From Glutamicibacter mishrai (GTDB taxonomy: Bacteria > Actinomycetota > Actinomycetes > Actinomycetales > Micrococcaceae), in contig NZ_CP032549.1 in assembly GCF_012221945.1 (NCBI RefSeq), positions 3,410,001 to 3,474,000 of the forward strand: DNA of 64,000 bases, written 5' to 3'. Below the pieces are notes generated by a model. The model worked only from the letters and a program-made list of their open reading frames with translations. It was not told where the DNA came from and did no database searches. Each line of letters begins with the position of its first letter. Within the stretch, counting starts at the first letter, position 1. The position numbers and the translations under genes are program-made. Below, piece after piece: positions 7,781 through 16,337 of the stretch.

Positions 7781-9307
7781 GTGTCAGCCAGCAACGTAGA
7801 AGCAGTGCGCTCCCAGCCGGACGCTGGAGTGAATAGGACGCTGCTCAGCGGCGTTATTGGTGCTTCGCTGATACTTTTCGGCTCCTTCGGCACTGGCTGG
7901 TTGGCTAGCGTCTCGCCGCTGAACCGCGATCCGTTCTTCATCATGCTCCGCACCGAACCAGCCGGCGTCATCACCTGCGTCATCCTGCTGGCCATCGGGT
8001 GCTGGGTGCTGTTTCGCTCATGGTGGCGGCTGGGCCAGAAGCTGAGCGCATGGGGCGAAGGAGCCCTCAAGATCGTTCGGCGTGCAGTCTGGCTATGGAG
8101 CATTCCGATGTTCGTCGCCCTGCCGATCATGAGCCGTGACGTCTTCGCATACATCGGCCAGGGACGCTTGGTGGATGCCGGGCAGGATCCTTATGTCGAC
8201 GGTATTTCCAGCTTGAATAACTGGTTCCAGCTCGGTGCAGACACCATGTGGGCCCAGGATGGAACACCGTATGGCCCGCTGTTCCTGTCCATCGAGTACC
8301 TGGTGGTCAATGTTGTCGGCGGTTCGACCGACGCCGCAATTCTTGTCTTCAGGGCAATCGCCTTCATCGGCGTCTTGCTTTGCCTGCACTTCGTGCCGAA
8401 GCTTGCCGAGCTGCATTCAGTTCCGGGAGCGAAGGCCACCTGGATGACCGTGGCGAACCCGCTGTTCCTGGTCAACTTCGTCGCAAGCGCGCACAACGAT
8501 GCGCTGATGACCGGCCTGTCGGTTTGGGCGGTATACCTTGCCTGCAAGCGCCACGGCTTCTGGGCCATAGTCGTGTTGGCAGCCTCTATTGGCGTCAAGC
8601 CAATTACCCTGGTCCTCTTGCCATTTATCGGCCTGCTGTGGGCCGGGCCCGAAGCCAACTGGCCACGCCGCATTCTCTACTGGTTCTACTCCGGCATGAT
8701 CTTCCTGGCCCTCATGACCGTGGTCGGGTGGCTCAATGGCTACTGGTTCGGCTGGCTGGAAGTCATGCTCAACTACACTGGCGCAGGATTCTCGATTTTC
8801 GCCCCGCTGGGCTTGATGACCGTGGCGATCTCAAGTATTTTCCATTCCTTCGGACTGGAATCGGATTCAGTGCTCTCGGTCATCAAGACTGCCGGTCGAC
8901 TGATCGGCGTGGTTATGGCGATTGTGCTGATGTTCCGCGGCAAGTACTCCCATCTTGTCCAGCGCATGGCTATCGCGTTCTCGGCGATCGTAGTCCTCTC
9001 GCCGGTCATCCAGCCTTGGTACCTGCTGTGGCTGCTGCCTTTCTTCGCGGTCACCGGCTTGCGGGATGATTGGCAAATGCTGTGGCTTCACCTGACCACG
9101 ATCTTCTTCCTCGCTTATCAGGCAGCCGACCAGATCTTCGTCTGGCAGTTCCTCCAGGAGTCATTGGTTCCCCGTGTCCAGATGATTTCCTGGGGCATCT
9201 CCATCGCCTGCGCGATCTATCTGGTGTTCTTCGATCCCAAGACCAAGTCCATCTGCCCGGATCTTCTCAGCTCCACGAACTGGCTGAAGAAGTCGAAGAA
9301 GGCCTAG
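7781..9307 (+). CDS. GT-C mannosyltransferase, MptB-like (first of a tandem pair)
   Basis: The 508-residue integral membrane protein has roughly a dozen hydrophobic segments. Between them lie a SRDVFAYIGQGRL motif near residue 118 and a downstream DPY...PYGPL stretch, as in MptA/MptB polyprenol-phosphomannose-dependent alpha-1,6-mannosyltransferases. These extend the mannan core of lipomannan-type glycolipids on the outer side of the membrane. Micrococci and arthrobacters make lipomannan, so that role fits, but the acceptor is not shown by sequence. GTG 7781 follows AGGTG. The leader (about 7708-7731) contains a small stem. The next gene is a paralogue. Confidence 0.8.
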   Translation: MSASNVEAVRSQPDAGVNRTLLSGVIGASLILFGSFGTGWLASVSPLNRDPFFIMLRTEPAGVITCVILLAIGCWVLFRSWWRLGQKLSAWGEGALKIVRRAVWLWSIPMFVALPIMSRDVFAYIGQGRLVDAGQDPYVDGISSLNNWFQLGADTMWAQDGTPYGPLFLSIEYLVVNVVGGSTDAAILVFRAIAFIGVLLCLHFVPKLAELHSVPGAKATWMTVANPLFLVNFVASAHNDALMTGLSVWAVYLACKRHGFWAIVVLAASIGVKPITLVLLPFIGLLWAGPEANWPRRILYWFYSGMIFLALMTVVGWLNGYWFGWLEVMLNYTGAGFSIFAPLGLMTVAISSIFHSFGLESDSVLSVIKTAGRLIGVVMAIVLMFRGKYSHLVQRMAIAFSAIVVLSPVIQPWYLLWLLPFFAVTGLRDDWQMLWLHLTTIFFLAYQAADQIFVWQFLQESLVPRVQMISWGISIACAIYLVFFDPKTKSICPDLLSSTNWLKKSKKA

Positions 9308-10821
9308 TGGCCGTGATGGACATCAGCCGGAAACTACTGGGGGAGAGTCTGCCCTCACTGGGGTGGCAGGGCTTCGCCGCCTCCGCGATGATCACCGTGG
9401 CTTCCTGGGGGATTGGCTGGTTCCCGCGCAACCAGCTCTCGCCCCTGGCCCGCAGCGGATTCTTCATTGAATTCCGCACCGACGTCAGCGGCGTCATCAC
9501 CTGCATCATCTTGATGGCCCTGGGCATGGTCTGGCTGACCCGGACCTGGATTGTCACCAGGCCACGGGTGCAGGTGGCCACCGGAATCACCCACCGGGAA
9601 CTGGGACGGCTGTTCGGAATGTGGTCGGCGCCCTTGATGTTCAGCTTCCCGATTCTCAGCCGTGACGTGTACTCCTACCTTGCACAGGGCCGAATGCTGC
9701 ACGCAGACAAATCACCATACTTGGAAGGCATCTCAGCGTTGCCGGGATGGTTTGACGGCGGCTCTGACGGGCTCTGGGCTCAATCGCCTTCACCCTACGG
9801 CCCTTTCTTTCTGGTCCTGGCCCGCTTCATCTTCTTCATTTCCAATGGCATTCCGGAAATCGGTGTGGGTCTGCTGCGAATTGTCGCGGTGCTTGGTGTC
9901 CTCGGCTGTTTCCACTTCACCGCGAAACTTGCACAGAAAATGGGTCAAAACCCCAACTGGGCTAACTGGGCAATCGTCGGCAACCCGCTATTCCTCTTAA
10001 CCATGATCGGTGGCGTTCACAACGACGCACTGATGATCGCGGGAGTGTTCTCCGCGTTTGCCTACGCTTATGACCGCCGTCCTGCGGCAGCTACCCTTTC
10101 CTTGGCCATTGCTGTTTCGGTGAAGCCCATCGTCCTGCTCGTACTTCCATTCATCGGCCTGGTCATTCTCGACAAGAATCCGTCCAAGCGTGCCCGCTGG
10201 GCAGTATGGGCCAAGGTCTTCGTCTTGTCGCTGATCTGGCTTGGCATCATCGGTGCCGTAACAAACCTTTGGTTTGGCTGGCTGCCAGCAATGTTCACCG
10301 CTGGCGATGCAGCGTTCCCGTACGCGCCAGTGGGTCTGATCGGGTGGAGCGTCAGCAATCTGGCAGGGATGCTGGGTGGAGACATCGCGTTTGTCAACGG
10401 GCTAGTGGTGACACTCTTCCAGTTGCTGGGTTTGGTCATTGTTGCCCGACTGGCGCTGGCTAAAAACATCTCGAATCCCGTGCGTTTGGCAGCCTGGTCG
10501 CTCTCGGCCGCTGTGCTGCTGGCCCCGATTATCCAGCCGTGGTACATCCTGTGGCTCATCGCATTGTTCGCGATATCGCACCGAGTCTCCTGGTCATCGG
10601 AAAAATTGATGATCTATGTCTCCAGCCTGATCCTGGTGGCAGTTTTTGTTGACCAGCTCTCCATCGAACAGTGGCACTCAACATGGATGATGCGCACCTT
10701 CGCCGGGGTGCTCGTGGTACTGCTATTCGCCGGCCTCTTCCGTTTTGATGCGAAGACCCGGAGGATTCTGGCCGGCCCGGTGGGACCGCTGGGCATGGCG
10801 CACCCGGTTAAGAAGAAATAG
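9307..10821 (+). CDS. GT-C mannosyltransferase, MptB-like (second of a tandem pair)
   Basis: About 504 residues, collinear with the preceding gene. It has the same SRDVYSYLAQGRM element at residue 118, the same YGPFF stretch, a HNDALM motif and a conserved IIQPWYILWL near the C-terminus. It is therefore a tandem duplicate with the same predicted chemistry: polyprenol-phosphomannose to a growing mannan. The frame overlaps the upstream stop as TAGTG at 9305-9309. In-frame GTG 9313 or ATG 9316 are also possible starts, with AGAAGG at 9297-9302 serving any of them. It is translationally coupled with its partner. Confidence 0.8.
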   Translation: MAVMDISRKLLGESLPSLGWQGFAASAMITVASWGIGWFPRNQLSPLARSGFFIEFRTDVSGVITCIILMALGMVWLTRTWIVTRPRVQVATGITHRELGRLFGMWSAPLMFSFPILSRDVYSYLAQGRMLHADKSPYLEGISALPGWFDGGSDGLWAQSPSPYGPFFLVLARFIFFISNGIPEIGVGLLRIVAVLGVLGCFHFTAKLAQKMGQNPNWANWAIVGNPLFLLTMIGGVHNDALMIAGVFSAFAYAYDRRPAAATLSLAIAVSVKPIVLLVLPFIGLVILDKNPSKRARWAVWAKVFVLSLIWLGIIGAVTNLWFGWLPAMFTAGDAAFPYAPVGLIGWSVSNLAGMLGGDIAFVNGLVVTLFQLLGLVIVARLALAKNISNPVRLAAWSLSAAVLLAPIIQPWYILWLIALFAISHRVSWSSEKLMIYVSSLILVAVFVDQLSIEQWHSTWMMRTFAGVLVVLLFAGLFRFDAKTRRILAGPVGPLGMAHPVKKK

Positions 10822-10878
10822 CCAAGATCACATCATCGGGCACAGGATCCTCTGCGCACCGTCGGCTTAGATAGAACC

Positions 10879-11997
10879 ATGCAAACGATGATTTGGCCTG
10901 CGGCCATAGCCGTGCTCGGCGCGGCCTTATTTCTCGGCGCGGCCGGCATCTTCCTGCTGGCGGTGCAGTACCGGCGCCATGGGCGGCTTTCCTGGCGCCG
11001 CACCATCACCACAGCCACCGCGGCGATCTACGGGTTCGGGCTGTTCAGCTACACCATGCTGCCGTTGCCGGAAACCCGCGAAGCGGCGTGCTTCACCGGG
11101 CTGGGAATCACCCAGACCGACCCGGGTCACTTCCTGTATGACTTCAGGGCGAGCATTGCCGAACTCGGTCTACGCGGATTCGCAACTAGCTTCGTTTTAT
11201 GGCAAGTGCTGTTCAACATCATCTTGTTCATGCCACTGGGAATCCTGGCCGTGCGGTGGCTGCGTGGCAACATCTTCACCGGCATGGTGCTGGGCTTCGC
11301 AGCCTCCCTCACCATTGAATTGACCCAGTACACCGGCATCTGGGGACTGTACAACTGCGCCTATCGCGTCGCCGATGTCGATGACCTGATCATGAACACC
11401 GGTGGCGCATTCATCGGTGCCGTATTCGCTTATCTTCCGATCTTCGGTTTCCTCACCGGTCCCAAGGAAGGCGATGCCCGCTACGCGGCGCCCCGCAGGG
11501 TCACACGATCCCGCCGCGCGCTGGCCAACGTATTCGATGCAGCGATCACCACCGGCGCCGTCTTTGCAATCACTGGCACGCTGTCATTGATCGAAAGGCT
11601 CGGCGGGCCAGCCACCAATGAACGCTTGATGAACTTCTGGATCCCCTTGGTGGTCGTGTTCTTCGTCTTCGTGCTCCCCAGCCTCAGCCCGGGACGCGCG
11701 ACACTCGGACAGCGCTGCGCCTGGCTCATCGTGACTGATGGCGGCACTAATCGCGCATCGGCAGGGCGAGCGCTATCGCGCAGCATCATAGGATTCGGCG
11801 GGATCACCTTCCTGTTCCAGATTTCCACCAGCTTGACGGAAGTCAGCCCCTATCCGGTACTGAACATGCTGGTCACTGCCTATATCGCGGTAAGCGCGGT
11901 CTTTTTCCTCTCCGATGGGCACCAGCAGGGACTCGCGGGAAAGGCCACCGGCACCGGGTTCATTGATCGCCGGGCCATATCAATCCGCGAGCATTAG
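10879..11997 (+). CDS. VanZ family / RDD domain fusion membrane protein
   Basis: The 372-residue protein is two membrane modules. Residues 1 to about 200 form a VanZ-like domain with an FNIILFMPLGIL helix and a VADVDDLIMNTGGAFIG element. Residues about 215-350 form an RDD-type domain with an R..D start (RALANVFDAAITT) and an SPGRATLGQR segment. VanZ proteins are linked to low-level teicoplanin resistance in one case, but most are of unknown function. ATG 10879 is the first plausible start; the ribosome site is weak. Confidence 0.75.
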   Translation: MQTMIWPAAIAVLGAALFLGAAGIFLLAVQYRRHGRLSWRRTITTATAAIYGFGLFSYTMLPLPETREAACFTGLGITQTDPGHFLYDFRASIAELGLRGFATSFVLWQVLFNIILFMPLGILAVRWLRGNIFTGMVLGFAASLTIELTQYTGIWGLYNCAYRVADVDDLIMNTGGAFIGAVFAYLPIFGFLTGPKEGDARYAAPRRVTRSRRALANVFDAAITTGAVFAITGTLSLIERLGGPATNERLMNFWIPLVVVFFVFVLPSLSPGRATLGQRCAWLIVTDGGTNRASAGRALSRSIIGFGGITFLFQISTSLTEVSPYPVLNMLVTAYIAVSAVFFLSDGHQQGLAGKATGTGFIDRRAISIREH

Positions 11998-12113
11998 CAC
12001 CAGTCAATTGGGGCTAAAATAGACACTGGTGGCTTTTGACCAGTGCGTTGGGGTCATCACACTCGCCTTCGACGACATATCCGAATACTGAGAAGTTAGG
12101 TCTGCCCAGCAGC

Positions 12114-12893
12114 ATGGAAGAAAAAAACCCTGAGGTCCCGAACGAACCGCACAATGCAGTCCTAGGTACCGCCGTTGGCGCAACGGTCCTGATTGCCGTT
12201 GGCGCATTCGTGCTCTCTTTCGCCGCACTGACCGACTTGGCAGAACGCTCGGGCATCAGCCCGCGCCTGGCATGGATCTGGCCAATCATCATCGACGGCA
12301 TGATCGTGGCCGCCACCGTGGCCATTGTTGCCTTGAACGGCTTTAGCCGCAAGGCCATGATCTACCCATGGTCCCTGCTGTTCTTCGGCGCGATCGTATC
12401 GACCGCAGCGAACTCCACGCACGCCATCTTGACCGTGGATTCCATCGAAAACGGCGTTCCAGCGCTGGTTTCAGCATTGGTCGCAGCCATGCCGCCAATC
12501 GTCCTTTTGGCCATTACCCACTTGACCGTGCACATGTACCAGAAGAAGTCCTGGGCCGCGAAAATCCACGCAGACCTTGCCTATGACGAAGAGCAGGAAA
12601 ATGCCCAGAAGTACGGCGTGGCCTATGACGATGGCTACAACGCCGCGTTGACCGATGCCCAGACCGCTGAAGACGAGCGCATGGCTGCCTTGGCCCAGGA
12701 ACACCAGGATGCCCTGGCTCGTGCCCGCGCCGAGGGCATCGCCAGCGCACGCGCTGATGCCAAGGTCACCCCGATCAAGCAGAACACCCAGGCTGCAAAG
12801 AACGCTGCCCAGCCTAAGGCCGAGCAGTCGAAGCCAACCGAAGACAAAGCTCCACTGTATGACGATCTGGCCAAGAGCCTGAACCGTCCATAA
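12114..12893 (+). CDS. DUF2637 domain protein
   Basis: The 259-residue protein has four hydrophobic helices in its first 140 residues, with the DUF2637 pattern of a conserved WIWPIIIDGMIV and a PW-containing third helix. A soluble tail of about 120 residues follows, rich in Ala, Glu, Gln and Lys. DUF2637 is an actinobacterial family, often on mobile elements (SpdB/SpdA-like) but also chromosomal; the role is unknown. ATG 12114 is preferred; the upstream in-frame region has only TTG codons. A TAAAAT hexamer at 12015-12020 could be its -10 box. It is followed at 85 bases by the RelA/SpoT-domain gene. Confidence 0.7.
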   Translation: MEEKNPEVPNEPHNAVLGTAVGATVLIAVGAFVLSFAALTDLAERSGISPRLAWIWPIIIDGMIVAATVAIVALNGFSRKAMIYPWSLLFFGAIVSTAANSTHAILTVDSIENGVPALVSALVAAMPPIVLLAITHLTVHMYQKKSWAAKIHADLAYDEEQENAQKYGVAYDDGYNAALTDAQTAEDERMAALAQEHQDALARARAEGIASARADAKVTPIKQNTQAAKNAAQPKAEQSKPTEDKAPLYDDLAKSLNRP

Positions 12894-12978
12894 GGTTCGT
12901 CGATTATCAACCCGGTCGGAACAACACGGAGCACAAGGACTGTAGAACAACGCGCAGAGCAGCAACGAGGAGGCAGCT

Positions 12979-14076
12979 ATGACGGAATCCCAGCATGAGC
13001 CAAAGAACGACGAGTTCTCTGAGCACATCGAGTACTCCGTTGAACAGTACAAGTCTGTCACCGGCGAGCTGAATACCGTCATGTCTGCCATGAAGGCAAA
13101 GATCCGCAGGCTCTTTGCCCAAAGTGAAGTCCAGCCCTTGTTCATCACCGGCCGGGTCAAGTCCCCGCAATCCTTCCGCGCGAAGGCATCGCGCCGATTG
13201 CAGGAAACGACCGAGAGCGCTCCGGTGCTCGAATTCCCCAATCCGCTGCGCGAAATCCACGACATGGTCGGCATCCGCATCATCGTGATGCTGCCGCATG
13301 AAATCCAGCAGGTGGCAAGCCTGATCAAATCCCACCGAGACTCCTTCGACTGCCGCAGCGACCGCGAGAAGGACATCGGATCGGTGGAATCGGGAACCTA
13401 CGGGTACTCGTCGAGGCACCTGCTGCTCAAGACCCGCAGCGAACCGACCGTGCGGAAGTTCCAGGAAGCGCTGGGAAAGCCCGTGGTTGCCAGCGGGAAC
13501 TTCGTATTCGAAGTCCAGATCCGCACGGTGCTGCAACACGCGTGGAGCGAGATGGAACACGACATCCGCTTCAAGCATCCCGGCGAGGCCGCATGGAATC
13601 CCCAGATCGACCGCCACTTCACGGCAACCGCTGCCATGCTGGAAACGGTAGAAGACTACTTCACCGACATTGACGAGCTGTACCACCGCCTCAACGGGTA
13701 CCACGACGAAAAAGGCGCCGGTGCTGAGCCGTTGTCGGGCGAGAAAATCGGCGAAATCTGGCAAACCCTGCTCCCGCACGTTGATCGCAAGCGCGACGAT
13801 GACTGGTCCTGGGCATCAGAGCTGCTCGATGCGCACGAGATCAACCAAACCTGGCAGCTGGCCCAGCTTCTGGATGCCAACGTTGTCACCGATGTGCGTG
13901 CCGCGTTGGATCACCGCTATTCGCCGGGCCCGGACCGCCTGCTGGATGATGTGCTGCTATGGCGTTTCGGCAAGGAGCACATCGACAAAACCAGCGGTGG
14001 AGACCTTCGCCGTGAAGGCTCGCTGCGCCGACGCCTGATCCAGATGAAGGACTATCGTTCCCAACTGGGGCAGTAG
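12979..14076 (+). CDS. RelA/SpoT nucleotidyltransferase-domain protein
   Basis: The 365-residue protein carries a RelA/SpoT synthetase-type domain in residues about 30-200. Visible elements are ITGRVKSPQSF, HDMVGIRIIVM, the GYSSRH loop and FEVQIRTVLQHAWSEMEHD, as in small alarmone synthetases that make (p)ppGpp from GTP/GDP and ATP. There is no HD hydrolase domain and no TGS/ACT. A unique C-terminal 160 residues follow. Whether it synthesises alarmone, or a related product as some toxin members do, cannot be told. ATG 12979 has a strong GAGGAGG site. Confidence 0.8.
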   Translation: MTESQHEPKNDEFSEHIEYSVEQYKSVTGELNTVMSAMKAKIRRLFAQSEVQPLFITGRVKSPQSFRAKASRRLQETTESAPVLEFPNPLREIHDMVGIRIIVMLPHEIQQVASLIKSHRDSFDCRSDREKDIGSVESGTYGYSSRHLLLKTRSEPTVRKFQEALGKPVVASGNFVFEVQIRTVLQHAWSEMEHDIRFKHPGEAAWNPQIDRHFTATAAMLETVEDYFTDIDELYHRLNGYHDEKGAGAEPLSGEKIGEIWQTLLPHVDRKRDDDWSWASELLDAHEINQTWQLAQLLDANVVTDVRAALDHRYSPGPDRLLDDVLLWRFGKEHIDKTSGGDLRREGSLRRRLIQMKDYRSQLGQ

Positions 14077-14143
14077 AAAGCCACAAGTCGGAGCTGGACT
14101 GTTAGTTTATGCACTTTCCTCCAGCGCACAGGGCTTTGGCCGG

Positions 14144-14185
14144 TAGACTAGTTAAGTTGCCCAATTATTGGGCCAAGATTTTTCT
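14144..14185 (+). promoter_or_regulatory. Promoter -10 and possible attenuator ahead of the ABC-F gene
   Basis: TAGACT at 14144-14149 could be a -10 box. About 10 bases on, GCCCAA-TTA-TTGGGC (14159-14173) forms a short stem, followed by CAAGATTTTTCTC. This resembles a small intrinsic terminator inside the leader. ABC-F genes are often controlled by leader attenuation, but no leader peptide is obvious here and the stem is only 6 bp. Confidence 0.35.
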
Positions 14186-14209
14186 CACCGCGTGAAAGGG
14201 CCACACCAT

Positions 14210-15811
14210 ATGATTTCCGTAGCCAACCTTGAGCTACGCGTCGGCGCCCGCTTGCTGATGGACGAAGTGAACTTCCGCATCGACAAGGGCGACAAGATCG
14301 GACTGGTGGGGCGAAACGGCGCCGGCAAAACCACGATGACCAAGGTCCTCGCTGGCGAGACCCAGCCAACCGCTGGCGAAGTCGTCCACAAGGGCTCCAT
14401 CGGCTACCTGCCGCAGGACCCGAAGACCCCGAATATGGAGCAGCTGGCCCGCGACCGCATTCTCGGCGCCCGTGGCCTCGATGTCGTTGTGGGCAATCTC
14501 GCCAAGAACCGCGAAGAGATGGCCAGCGAAGATCCAGCGGTTTCGGCCAAGGCCATGCGCCGCTATGACCGGCTGGAAGCCGAGTTCATCGCCGCCGGCG
14601 GCTACGCTGCCGAGTCTGAAGCCGCAGCCATTTGCGCCAACCTGGATTTGCCTGATCGCATTCTCGACCAGCCGCTGCGCACCCTCTCTGGTGGCCAGCG
14701 CCGTCGTGTGGAGCTGGCCCGCATCCTCTACTCGGACGCGGAAACCCTGCTGCTTGACGAGCCGACCAACCACTTGGACGTCGACTCGATCAACTGGCTG
14801 CGCGACTTCATCAAGAACTACCCAGGCGGCGTGCTGATGATCAGCCACGACACCGGGCTGATGGAAGAGACCGTCAACAAGGTCCTGAATCTGGACGCCA
14901 ACCGCGGCGTGGTTGATGTCTACAACATGAACTGGAAGCGCTACAAGGTCCAGCGCGAGACCGACGAGCGTGCCCGCAAGCGCGAACGCGCCAACATCGA
15001 GAAGAAGGCTTCGGTCCTGCTCACCCAGGCCAACCGCATGAAGGCCCGTGCTTCCGGCGCGTCGGCTGCGCAGTCCATGCTCAAGCGTGTTGACCGCATG
15101 CTCTCGGGGCTGCAGGAAGAGCGTGCCTCCGACAAGGTCGCGGCCTTGCGATTCCCGGATCCGGCTCCTTGCGGCAAGACTCCTTTGATGGCCGAGGGGC
15201 TGTCGAAGGCCTATGGTTCGCTGGAAATCTTCAACGATGTCTCGCTGGCCATTGACCGAGGCTCCAAGGTCGTCATCCTGGGCCTGAACGGCGCGGGTAA
15301 AACCACCTTGCTGCGCATGCTCGCCGGTGTCGCCGAACCTGATACCGGAAAGATCGTTCCCGGCCATGGGCTGAAGATCGGCTACTTCGCCCAGGAACAC
15401 GACACCCTGGATCCTGAAGCCACGGTGCTGGAGAATATGCGCCGCAATGCGCCAGACCACCTCAACGACGCTGATGTGCGCTCCATCCTTGGTTCGTTCC
15501 TCTTTGTCGGCGACGACGTGTCCAAGCCTGCCGGGGTGCTCTCCGGTGGTGAGAAGACCCGCCTTGCTTTGGCGACGATCGTGGCCTCCAGCGCCAACGT
15601 TCTGCTGCTTGATGAGCCGACCAACAACCTGGACCCGGCATCCCGCGCCGAGGTGCTCGGTGCGCTGTCCACCTTCCCGGGTGCCGTGGTGATGGTCAGC
15701 CACGATGAGGGCGCCGTGATGTCCTTGAAGCCCGAGCGTGTGGTCATCCTGCCTGATGGCGACGAAGACCTGTTCAGCGAGGATTACCTGGAACTGGTAT
15801 CCCTGACCTAG
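14210..15811 (+). CDS. ABC-F family ribosome-associated ATPase
   Basis: The 533-residue protein has two ABC domains and no membrane segments. Walker A motifs are GRNGAGKTT and GLNGAGKTT, signatures LSGGQRRRVE and LSGGEKTRLA, and Walker B regions LLLDEPTNHLD and LLLDEPTNNLD. A charged linker rich in Arg and Lys lies between (about residues 250-320). ABC-F proteins act at the ribosomal E site, as translation factors or in antibiotic resistance; the sequence does not decide which. ATG 14210 is preceded by GAAAGGG at 9 bases. Confidence 0.93.
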   Translation: MISVANLELRVGARLLMDEVNFRIDKGDKIGLVGRNGAGKTTMTKVLAGETQPTAGEVVHKGSIGYLPQDPKTPNMEQLARDRILGARGLDVVVGNLAKNREEMASEDPAVSAKAMRRYDRLEAEFIAAGGYAAESEAAAICANLDLPDRILDQPLRTLSGGQRRRVELARILYSDAETLLLDEPTNHLDVDSINWLRDFIKNYPGGVLMISHDTGLMEETVNKVLNLDANRGVVDVYNMNWKRYKVQRETDERARKRERANIEKKASVLLTQANRMKARASGASAAQSMLKRVDRMLSGLQEERASDKVAALRFPDPAPCGKTPLMAEGLSKAYGSLEIFNDVSLAIDRGSKVVILGLNGAGKTTLLRMLAGVAEPDTGKIVPGHGLKIGYFAQEHDTLDPEATVLENMRRNAPDHLNDADVRSILGSFLFVGDDVSKPAGVLSGGEKTRLALATIVASSANVLLLDEPTNNLDPASRAEVLGALSTFPGAVVMVSHDEGAVMSLKPERVVILPDGDEDLFSEDYLELVSLT

Positions 15812-15840
15812 GCCTAACGGCTTGACGCGAAATCTCGTAG

Positions 15841-15877
15841 GCTTGGCATAACACCGTCAGAAGGGGTTGTGCCAAGC
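15841..15877 (+). promoter_or_regulatory. Hairpin covering the ribosome site of the lipoprotein gene
   Basis: GCTTGGCATAACACC (15841-15855) pairs with GGGGTTGTGCCAAGC (15863-15877) through 15 positions with two G-U pairs. The right arm ends one base before the ATG of the lipoprotein gene and contains its only Shine-Dalgarno-like G-run. It lies 29 bases past the ABC-F stop, so it could be the ABC-F terminator, a translational switch, or both. Confidence 0.5.
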
Positions 15878-15878
15878 C

Positions 15879-16316
15879 ATGAGTGTATCTGGGGCAAGAA
15901 TCAAAATACTCGCCGCCGGGCTCCTGCTCGGAACGCTCCTTGCCGCCGGGTGCGCGCGGCTAACTCCGGATGAGGTCAATGCCCAATGGAGCTTGATAGA
16001 TTCCTCCGCGGTGACAGAAGAGAGCACCAGCCTGGATCTTGGTGTCATGCGCATTGCCTGCGGTTCGGGCATCACCGGGGAGATTACCGGAACCCACGTG
16101 GCATACTCAGCCGAGGACATCACCATCGGACTGGTGGTCGAAGAACTGGATGGTGAGGCGCAGACCTGCCAGTCCAATGAGACGGTGCCGTATACCATCA
16201 AGCTTGATGAACCCGTCGGGAATCGATCGCTCACAGATGCTTCGTGCACCGAGGCAGAGCAAGAGCAGGGCACAACGCCAGCGTGCGAACACGATGGCAT
16301 CCGCTGGGCGCCGTGA
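15879..16316 (+). CDS. Small secreted lipoprotein of unknown function
   Basis: The 145-residue product begins with a short basic stretch and a hydrophobic run ending in the lipobox LAAGC (about residues 23-27), so it should be lipid-anchored on the outer membrane face. The mature part is acidic with four further Cys residues, suggesting disulphides. I do not recognise the family. ATG 15879 is chosen; a TTG four codons earlier falls on the ribosome site. It is convergent with the SURF1 gene, which ends 21 bases away. Confidence 0.65.
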   Translation: MSVSGARIKILAAGLLLGTLLAAGCARLTPDEVNAQWSLIDSSAVTEESTSLDLGVMRIACGSGITGEITGTHVAYSAEDITIGLVVEELDGEAQTCQSNETVPYTIKLDEPVGNRSLTDASCTEAEQEQGTTPACEHDGIRWAP

Positions 16317-16337
16317 TCAACAGCTGGCAGAGCAGGG

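Noticed and set aside
14234..15703. 489-codon open frame antisense to the ABC-F gene
   Set aside because: The ABC-F reading has full family motifs; the reverse frame is a codon-bias shadow with no recognisable domain.
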